DNA of 64,000 nucleotides from positions 124,001-188,000 of the forward strand of contig NZ_JAFIQX010000002.1 in NCBI RefSeq assembly GCF_017356035.1. Direction: 5' to 3'. Origin of the DNA: Longitalea luteola (GTDB taxonomy: Bacteria > Bacteroidota > Bacteroidia > Chitinophagales > Chitinophagaceae). Positions 58,997 to 64,000 of the stretch are shown here, piece by piece. Both the position numbers and the translations under genes were made by a program. The notes below the pieces were generated by a model. That model did not search any database and was not told the origin of the DNA. It was given only the letters and a program-made list of their open reading frames with translations. The stretch's first letter is position 1. Every line of letters starts with the position of its first letter.

Positions 58997-59950
58997 ATGA
59001 TCGTTACAATAACAATGAACCCGGCAGTTGATAAAAGCACCGTTGTAGACAAGCTGGTGCCGGAGAAAAAAATGCGTTGTGGTGAGCTCATTACAGAAGC
59101 GGGTGGTGGCGGCATTAACATCAGTAAAGCTATTAAAGAACTGGGCGGAGAGTCTCTGGCTGTATTTCCTTCCGGTGGAATCAATGGGAAACTGATCGAG
59201 AACTATCTTAGTGAACGGCAGATCAGTTTTAAAGGCATTCCCGTGAAACAGGAGACCCGTGAGAATATTGTAGTTCGGGAAACCAGTACTAATTCTCAAT
59301 ACCGTTTTGTAATGCCCGGCGCTTCGCTTTCGGAAGAAGAAGCCCAGGCCTGCTTTGAACTGCTGCAGCAATTGCAGCCCAGGCCAACCTGTATCGTTGC
59401 CAGCGGCAGCCTGCCGCCCGGTTTACCCGAAAACTTTTTCGGCCAGCTGGCCAAAGTGGTCAGAAAACTGAACGCGAGATACATTATCGATACTTCGGGC
59501 AAGCCATTGCAACTGGCGGCCAAAGAAGGCGTGTTCCTGTTAAAACCCAATCTGGGAGAGCTTTGTGCGCTGGTAGGTAAAGAGCATCTGGATGTAAATG
59601 AAGTGGATGATGCGGCCATGGAAGTGATCAAAGAAGGCCGTTGCGAGGTAATGGTGGTTTCGCTGGGACCCTCCGGCGCCCTGATGGTTACCCGCGACGG
59701 CTGTGAACATGTTCCAACCCCTACCGTGCAAAAACAAAGCACCGTGGGCGCCGGCGATAGTATGGTGGCCGGCATGTTATGGATGCTGGAACAGGGAAGT
59801 TCATTGTCTGAAATGGTGCGCTTTGGCGTGGCCTGCGGAACGGCAGCTACCATGAATCCCGGCACGCAATTGTTTAAGAAGCAGGATGTGTACCGCCTGT
59901 ACGACTGGATCAATAAATATGCCGATAAGTATAAAATGAAGCTTGATTGA
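58997..59950 (+). CDS. PfkB family hexose kinase (1-phosphofructokinase type)
   Basis: A 317-residue PfkB-family sugar kinase of the hexose/tagatose-6-phosphate kinase branch: VTITMNPAVDKSTVVDKL at the N-terminus, the substrate loop EAGGGGINISKAIKELGG, and the ATP/anion-hole motif STVGAGDSMVAGMLWMLE with the catalytic Asp. Length is normal. It phosphorylates a sugar phosphate such as fructose 1-phosphate, fructose 6-phosphate or tagatose 6-phosphate; the exact substrate cannot be read from sequence. No PTS or sugar transporter gene is adjacent. It is probably the second gene of an operon with the DsbA-like gene. Confidence 0.88.
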   Translation: MIVTITMNPAVDKSTVVDKLVPEKKMRCGELITEAGGGGINISKAIKELGGESLAVFPSGGINGKLIENYLSERQISFKGIPVKQETRENIVVRETSTNSQYRFVMPGASLSEEEAQACFELLQQLQPRPTCIVASGSLPPGLPENFFGQLAKVVRKLNARYIIDTSGKPLQLAAKEGVFLLKPNLGELCALVGKEHLDVNEVDDAAMEVIKEGRCEVMVVSLGPSGALMVTRDGCEHVPTPTVQKQSTVGAGDSMVAGMLWMLEQGSSLSEMVRFGVACGTAATMNPGTQLFKKQDVYRLYDWINKYADKYKMKLD

Positions 59951-60078
59951 AGGGGCAGTGGAGTTCGCACCGGGCTATCGCATTTGGTAGTGGGCGGTCC
60001 TCGCCCGTCTCAGGCGCAGGGTAGCGGTGCAATGGAGCCGGCCGAAATTCGCTATTAACTTGAACCATCTTGAGCCCA

Positions 60079-60189
60079 TTGACGATTGTCGATTGTCGAT
60101 TCATGATTGACGAAGATGAGAACTCATTCACTTAAGAAATAAAGCAGTGAACTGTGAACTTTAAACTTTGAACTTTAAACTGTGAACTG
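60079..60189 (+). repeat. Two heptad arrays (TTGTCGA and TGAACTK)
   Basis: Array 1, 60079-60113: TTGACGA, TTGTCGA, TTGTCGA, TTCATGA, TTGACGA. Array 2, 60148-60189: TGAACTG, TGAACTT, TAAACTT, TGAACTT, TAAACTG, TGAACTG, six words in exact register. They fill the gap between the kinase and amidohydrolase genes; 59951-60078 shows nothing else. Confidence 0.9.
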
Positions 60190-60249
60190 TTTTTTACCAT
60201 CGGTTTTTCATTTTTGCCAAATGCCCCTAATTTGGTAAAAATTCCATGC

Positions 60250-61341
60250 ATGAAGAAGCAGTTTATCCTTGCCGGTGCCTTATTGAGCCTGTACACAGCC
60301 AGCGCGCAAACCGCGCATATGGATTTTGAAAAATATTCTCCCACCTCCACACTGGTAGTACCGGAGCATAAAGTGACCCGTGCCCGTTTTCCGTTTATAG
60401 ATGTGCACAATCACCAGCGCAGTATGTCGGCAGGCGATCTCAAAAGCCTGGAAAAAGAAATGGATAAACTGAATATGGCGGTAATGGTGAACCTCAGCGG
60501 CGATAACGGCAACAGACTGCAAAGTAAGATCGACAATATCCGCGCTGCCAGTCCCAAACGATTTATTGTTTTTGCCAATGTTAATTTTAGTGGCATCGGT
60601 GAACCCGGCTGGACTGAAAAAGCAGTAAAGCAACTGGAAGAAGATGTAAAGTATGGAGCCAACGGATTGAAAGTATTTAAAAACCTGGGACTTTCTGTAA
60701 AAGACAATACCGGCAAAAGAGTAACAGTCGATGACCCACGGCTCGATCCCATCTGGGCGAAATGCGGTGAATTAAAAATTCCGGTACTGATCCATACGGC
60801 CGACCCCAAACCTTTTTGGGATCCGGAAGACGAGCACAACGAACGCTGGCTGGAGATCGCTTCGCATCCCGGCCGCAAAAGAAGTGATAACGATCCTGCG
60901 CCCTGGGAGGTTTTGATCGAAGAACAACACCGCATGTTCAGAAAACATCTCCGCACCACCTTCATCGCGGCCCATTTTGGCTGGTATCCGAATAATCTGC
61001 CAAAGCTGGGAAATTTGTTAGATGAAATGCCGAATGTGGTGGTAGAATTTGGCGCCGTGATTGCAGAGTTGGGCCGCCAGCCCCGGATGGCGCGGCAGTT
61101 CTTTGAGAAATACCAGGATCGCATTTTATTTGGAAAGGACAGCTGGGTGCCGGAAGAATACGCCACCTATTTCAGGGTGCTGGAAACGGAAGATGAATAT
61201 TTCCCTTATCATAAAAAATACCATGCGTTCTGGGCGATGTACGGCATGGGACTTCCTGATGCCATCCTGAAAAAAATATATTACAAGAACGCCCTGCGCA
61301 TTATTCCGAATATTGATAAGTCGCAGTTCCCCACGGACTAA
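60250..61341 (+). CDS. Secreted amidohydrolase (Amidohydro_2 family)
   Basis: A 363-residue protein: signal peptide MKKQFILAGALLSLYTASA, then a TIM-barrel amidohydrolase. The metal site starts with HxH in FPFIDVHNHQRSM, continues with the His of VLIHTADPKPF and the His of FIAAHFGWYPNN, and ends with the Asp of ILFGKDSWVP. The family includes decarboxylases and lactonases of aromatic or sugar acids; the exported form is common in Bacteroidota but has no defined substrate. The start at ATG 60250 opens the signal peptide; the in-frame ATG 36 bp earlier would place charged residues before it. No promoter box matches perfectly, though CTAATTTG (60227-60234) is one base away. Confidence 0.85.
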   Translation: MKKQFILAGALLSLYTASAQTAHMDFEKYSPTSTLVVPEHKVTRARFPFIDVHNHQRSMSAGDLKSLEKEMDKLNMAVMVNLSGDNGNRLQSKIDNIRAASPKRFIVFANVNFSGIGEPGWTEKAVKQLEEDVKYGANGLKVFKNLGLSVKDNTGKRVTVDDPRLDPIWAKCGELKIPVLIHTADPKPFWDPEDEHNERWLEIASHPGRKRSDNDPAPWEVLIEEQHRMFRKHLRTTFIAAHFGWYPNNLPKLGNLLDEMPNVVVEFGAVIAELGRQPRMARQFFEKYQDRILFGKDSWVPEEYATYFRVLETEDEYFPYHKKYHAFWAMYGMGLPDAILKKIYYKNALRIIPNIDKSQFPTD

Positions 61342-61666
61342 AATCTAAATTTCTGATTTCGAGATTTTGAGATTTCGAGATTTATAAAAAGGTTTCACCC
61401 TGAGCAAATCATATATCTCGAAATCAGAAACCGTCAATTTCTTCGATTACTGGTTGTCGTGCAAATAACACATTCATGTCCGTTAGCCCTGCAACAGGCA
61501 TTGTTTCTTCTCATATCCAGTGTTTCAAATACTTTATTGAAGGGGTATTGACTGTAGCGGCTTTTCGTCCGGTTGCAATCCCGCTTCATCCTGCTATTAG
61601 TTGATATTGATCAGTTTTTACATTGGCGCTTTTTTTGATAATGTAATTTTATAAAAACTAACAGTT
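61342..61666. other. Gap between amidohydrolase and DUF1579 genes
   Basis: 325 bp. The first third is the inverted octad array; the middle (61431-61620) has no frame or structure I can support; the right end has a TAATTTTA box (61644-61651) with a TTG at 61624 that fits a promoter for the next gene. Confidence 0.5.
61350..61430. repeat. Octad array with perfect 16-bp inverted arms
   Basis: Left arm TTTCTGATTTCGAGAT (61350-61365) is exactly complementary to ATCTCGAAATCAGAAA (61415-61430). Between them more octads follow the left arm (TGAGATTT, CGAGATTT). The block begins 9 bp after the stop codon at 61341. Confidence 0.9.
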
Positions 61667-62239
61667 ATGAAAAAACTTGCCGTCACGGCTACTGCCGTAC
61701 TGTTTGTCATCAACAGTTTCACAGCCAGTGCCCAAGCACAAGATCAACAGAAAGCCTGGGCCGATTACATGACGCCTGGCGAAGTACATAAAATGATGGC
61801 CAAATGGGATGGAAAATGGAAAGAGGATGTTACCTTCTGGATGCAGCCTGGCGCAGCACCCACCAAAAGTACCGCAACCTGTGTAAATAAAATGGTGATG
61901 GGTGGCCGTTATCAACAAAGCACCCATACCGGTAATATGATGGGACAACCATTTGAGGGTCAGGGAACCCTGGCTTGGGACAATGCCCGTAAAATACTTA
62001 TCAGCACCTGGATAGACAATATGGGAACCGGTATCATGTATATGGAAGGCACGTGGGATGAAGCTTCCAAATCAGCCACCATGAAAGGTAAAACAACCGA
62101 TCCCATGACCGGCAAGGAAATGGATGTTAAACAAACATTTACGGTAGTGAACGACAATACGCAAAAAATGGAAATGTATATGACGCACGAAGGCCAGGAG
62201 TTCAAGACCATGGAGATCACCTTTACCAGGACCAAATAA
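61667..62239 (+). CDS. Secreted DUF1579 family protein
   Basis: A 190-residue protein with a signal peptide (MKKLAVTATAVLFVINSFTASAQ, cleavage near residue 23-25) and a DUF1579 domain: HKMMAKWDGKWKEDVTFWM at the start, VNKMVMGGRYQQSTHTG, FEGQGTLAWDNARKIL and ISTWIDNMGTGIMYMEGTW. This fold is a small beta barrel related to lipocalins and fatty-acid-binding proteins; no ligand is known. It has its own terminator. Confidence 0.85.
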   Translation: MKKLAVTATAVLFVINSFTASAQAQDQQKAWADYMTPGEVHKMMAKWDGKWKEDVTFWMQPGAAPTKSTATCVNKMVMGGRYQQSTHTGNMMGQPFEGQGTLAWDNARKILISTWIDNMGTGIMYMEGTWDEASKSATMKGKTTDPMTGKEMDVKQTFTVVNDNTQKMEMYMTHEGQEFKTMEITFTRTK

Positions 62240-62264
62240 CTTATTGAAGATCGTGTTCATCAAT

Positions 62265-62302
62265 GCGTCCCGCCCATATTAAACCGGGCGGGACGCTTTT
62301 TT
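62265..62302 (+). terminator. Terminator after the DUF1579 gene
   Basis: Perfect 11-bp stem GCGTCCCGCCC / GGGCGGGACGC (62265-62275, 62286-62296) followed by six T. It also faces the convergent SRPBCC gene. Confidence 0.92.
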
Positions 62303-62327
62303 ATTGACATAGTTCTTGATCCGTACA

Positions 62328-62828
62328 TCAACTGTTCAGCATCTCCTTTAAGTGCAGGTTCTTGTTCCTTAGATCAATGCCACCTTCCACGATCGATTTA
62401 AGGTTGGCCAGGTAAAAGGTCCAGCCGGTTTTACAACCCACATGAAAATTTTGCTTTCCGGTTTCGTCGGTAGGTACTTGTTCCTGCACCAGTTCCACTA
62501 TATGCTCTCCGTCTTCAACTTTGATCTGAACAGTGCAAATGCCCGCCTTGCCAAAACTGAATTTGAACAGGTCTTTATGGTTTGCCTCCAGGATCTCTCC
62601 TTTTTCCAACGATGTATCCGGATAACCATGCCATAGCCACTTATAAGTATCGCCCACCACTACCTGTTCGTCTTTGTCTTTTTCTTCCCCGTTTTTATTC
62701 CGGTACTCACTCAGGCGAACAAACCAGCTTTCCATCCCATTACGGGTTGTCCACGCCCGGTATAAAGTTTCCACCGGTGCGCTTACATTAATACGAACTA
62801 CAAAACGACTCCAGTCAATTGTTGACAT
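62328..62828 (-). CDS. SRPBCC/AHSA1-type START-like protein
   Basis: A 166-residue protein of the SRPBCC superfamily, AHSA1-like branch: VVRINVSAPVETLYRAWTTRNGMESWFVRL is the typical first strand, helix and loop, and the C-terminal helix is TFYLANLKSIVEGGIDLR. The fold makes a hydrophobic cavity that binds lipids or other small ligands; function here is unknown. It is the third gene of a leftward group with the VOC-like remnant and DUF1761, a combination common in environmental Bacteroidota. Confidence 0.85.
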   Translation of the reverse strand: MSTIDWSRFVVRINVSAPVETLYRAWTTRNGMESWFVRLSEYRNKNGEEKDKDEQVVVGDTYKWLWHGYPDTSLEKGEILEANHKDLFKFSFGKAGICTVQIKVEDGEHIVELVQEQVPTDETGKQNFHVGCKTGWTFYLANLKSIVEGGIDLRNKNLHLKEMLNS

Positions 62829-62863
62829 ATAATTTAATTTTTGATATTACAGTTTCACAGGTA

Positions 62864-63226
62864 TTACACACCCGGTACGGAATGAAGGCCTATCCGGTTT
62901 CCCTCGCTGTCGATAAACACGGCCATATGTCCATATTCAGGTGCGATCTCTGTTTTAGGAACAATCACTTTTCCGCCAGCCGCTTCAACTTTGTTTAACA
63001 CCCGCTGAACATCGGGATTTGCATTCAAATATAACAGCGGCCCGTCGGTACCTGAAGGTTTGTGAAATGTACCACCCGTATCTGCCAGGGCGCCGGTAAC
63101 ACCATTCACCTGATCATCGACGGGAAACACGCGCATTTTTATGTTGGGCAGATCAATGGCATTTAGCTGAACCCCAAAAATGGTTTCATAAAACCGTTGT
63201 GCTCGGTTAAGATCAATATTCCCTTC
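62864..63226 (-). pseudogene. VOC (glyoxalase-like) gene missing its N-terminus and start codon
   Basis: The frame reads LNRAQRFYETIFGVQLNAIDLPNIK and then the rest of a VOC domain (VNGVTGALADTGG, KVEAAGGKVIVPKTEI, MAVFIDSEGNRIGLHSV). A complete VOC protein of this kind begins with about 12 more residues including the first beta strand with a metal-binding His or Glu. Instead, a TAA stop (63227-63229) lies only four codons before LNRAQ, directly next to the TAG stop of the DUF1761 gene. No ATG, GTG or TTG is available in frame until MRVF at 63136, which would cut the domain. The likely cause is a short deletion that removed the 5' end and the intergenic spacer. Use of a rare ATT start cannot be excluded. 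Confidence 0.65.
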
Positions 63227-63229
63227 TTA

Positions 63230-63670
63230 CTACCGCCAGGCTCCAATAATAGCGCCCATTAATACCAGGGCAACAACACTATAAAAACCATTAATAAAAA
63301 TCAATCGCCAGGGCTTCAGTTCAAACAGGCTGTGAATCGCAATGGCGCAGAAGGTCCAGATCCCGGCGAGGAACCCGGCGGTGGCGCCCCAGGCAACATT
63401 GGCTTTGGCAGCACAATGGGGCGGACAATCGGCTGGTGTAGCCAGGAACATGGCCAGGTTAACCGCCATCAATAAAGAGAAGATGAGCGTAAAGCCAAAG
63501 ATCTTTCCTTTATTGCCACCCTTTCTTATTTCTTCTTCAGTAAAATTATTATCCTTCATCCAGGCCTTGCCAAACAGACCCGGTGAATACCAGATGCCGC
63601 CAACCACAAATGAAGATATCCCGGCAACTAAAACAGCCCACCAGTTAATTACAGGCATGATCATAAGCAT
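63230..63670 (-). CDS. DUF1761 family membrane protein
   Basis: A membrane protein of about 146 residues with four helices and the DUF1761 signature: INWWAVLVAGISSFVVGGIWYSPGLFGKAWM at the N-terminus, then FGFTLIFSLLMAVNLAMFL and AGFLAGIWTFCAIAIHSLFELKPWRLIFINGFYSVVALVLMG. Function is unknown. Three ATG codons lie close together (63670, 63664, 63658); I give the first, and a GTG at 63721 would add 17 residues. Its stop codon adjoins the truncated VOC gene, which suggests the deletion fused the two transcriptionally. Confidence 0.8.
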   Translation of the reverse strand: MLMIMPVINWWAVLVAGISSFVVGGIWYSPGLFGKAWMKDNNFTEEEIRKGGNKGKIFGFTLIFSLLMAVNLAMFLATPADCPPHCAAKANVAWGATAGFLAGIWTFCAIAIHSLFELKPWRLIFINGFYSVVALVLMGAIIGAWR

Positions 63671-63808
63671 ATAATTTTTGTAAAAACCGTTAGGGCTGAA
63701 CAGGGATTGCTTATTGAACACAATTTTTCATGGCTGATTGAAATTTAGCCCTAACAGGTTTTTAAGGTTATTTCAAATCTATTTGCTAATTTTTACGCCC
63801 GCAACTAA

Positions 63809-64000
63809 AATGGAATCAGGCTGGAAAAGCAGGCGATCAATAGTACTAATAAGCCGATCAAAAAAATAACAGGCTCCGACCGGTTAAATGATATCGGTTT
63901 CAGGGTAATTCTTATCCCGGCCTTTGGTGTAGTTATTCCCCTGCTTACGGGCATGATCAACGAACAGGAATTCTCGCCGTGGAAAGTCAAACTCAGTATC
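63809..64000 (+). CDS. N-terminal part of a probable LytS-type sensor kinase (cut by window edge)
   Basis: The plus-strand frame reads NKPIKKITGSDRLNDIG followed by FRVILIPAFGVVIPLLTGMI and NEQEFSPWKVKLSI up to the edge. This matches the first membrane helix and loop of LytS/YpdA-type kinases common in Chitinophagaceae. A stop (TAA) lies just before 63809 and no ATG is in frame before the helix; the ATG at 63810 is in another frame. The gene therefore starts at a non-ATG codon such as CTG 63821, or a one-base shift in the A-run near 63860 links it to ATG 63810. TAATTTTT (63788-63795) resembles a -7 box. Confidence 0.55.

Overview
This 64 kb window comes from a member of the Bacteroidota, most probably the family Chitinophagaceae (Niastella/Chitinophaga-like). 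The evidence is Bacteroidota-type -7 promoter boxes (TAnnTTTG) ahead of several genes, a secreted protein with a type IX secretion sorting domain, LytS/LytTR regulators, a DUF6089 outer-membrane barrel, many Tat-exported TIM-barrel and Gfo/Idh/MocA proteins, and very few Shine-Dalgarno sequences. Both window edges cut genes. I see no rRNA, tRNA, tmRNA, CRISPR array, prophage or classical insertion sequence.

Layout. 1-6.8 kb: a partial GHL10-type glycosidase, MarR regulator, DinB-like protein, radical SAM/SPASM protein, GH25 lysozyme, small membrane protein, a repeat island, a DUF6089 barrel and a DUF4440 protein. 6.9-21.8 kb: a sugar-oxidation cluster in three transcription blocks. It holds four TIM-barrel isomerase-like proteins, a gluconate-dehydrogenase-type small subunit, two GMC flavoenzymes, an MFS transporter, two Gfo/Idh/MocA oxidoreductases, a cytochrome c lipoprotein and two DUF1080 lipoproteins. 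I infer a periplasmic route that oxidises sugars or glycosides to 3-keto forms, cleaves them and passes electrons to cytochrome c. 22-28 kb: an ECF sigma factor with a membrane partner, an ArsC-like protein, two REP-associated transposase (RAYT) homologues (the second has lost its catalytic residues), a small secreted protein and a LytS/LytTR pair. 28-43.6 kb: PcrA/UvrD, an M1 peptidase, a large helical protein, a Pif1-like helicase, PAP2 phosphatase, META-domain lipoprotein, zinc peptidase, hybrid histidine kinase and OmpA lipoprotein. 43.6-54.7 kb: recA in long gene-free flanks, a T9SS cargo protein, mgsA, uvrB, polA, def and tmk. 54.9-64 kb: a large secreted aromatic-rich protein, small secreted proteins, a DsbA-like protein, a PfkB kinase, an amidohydrolase, DUF1579, SRPBCC, a truncated VOC gene, DUF1761 and the start of a sensor kinase.

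The most unusual signal is not a gene. More than a dozen gene-free stretches contain degenerate arrays of 7- or 8-bp words, for example GCGTTTK, TGAACTK, GTCAGNN and GAGATTTT. Many are arranged as a forward array, a spacer and the reverse-complement array, and many start or end exactly at a stop codon. Two of them also enclose the same perfect palindrome with half-site ACCTGCCTGCC. They resemble in design the heptamer STRR repeats of cyanobacteria but come in several unrelated word families. With the RAYT genes in the same window they are the best candidate for an undescribed element family.
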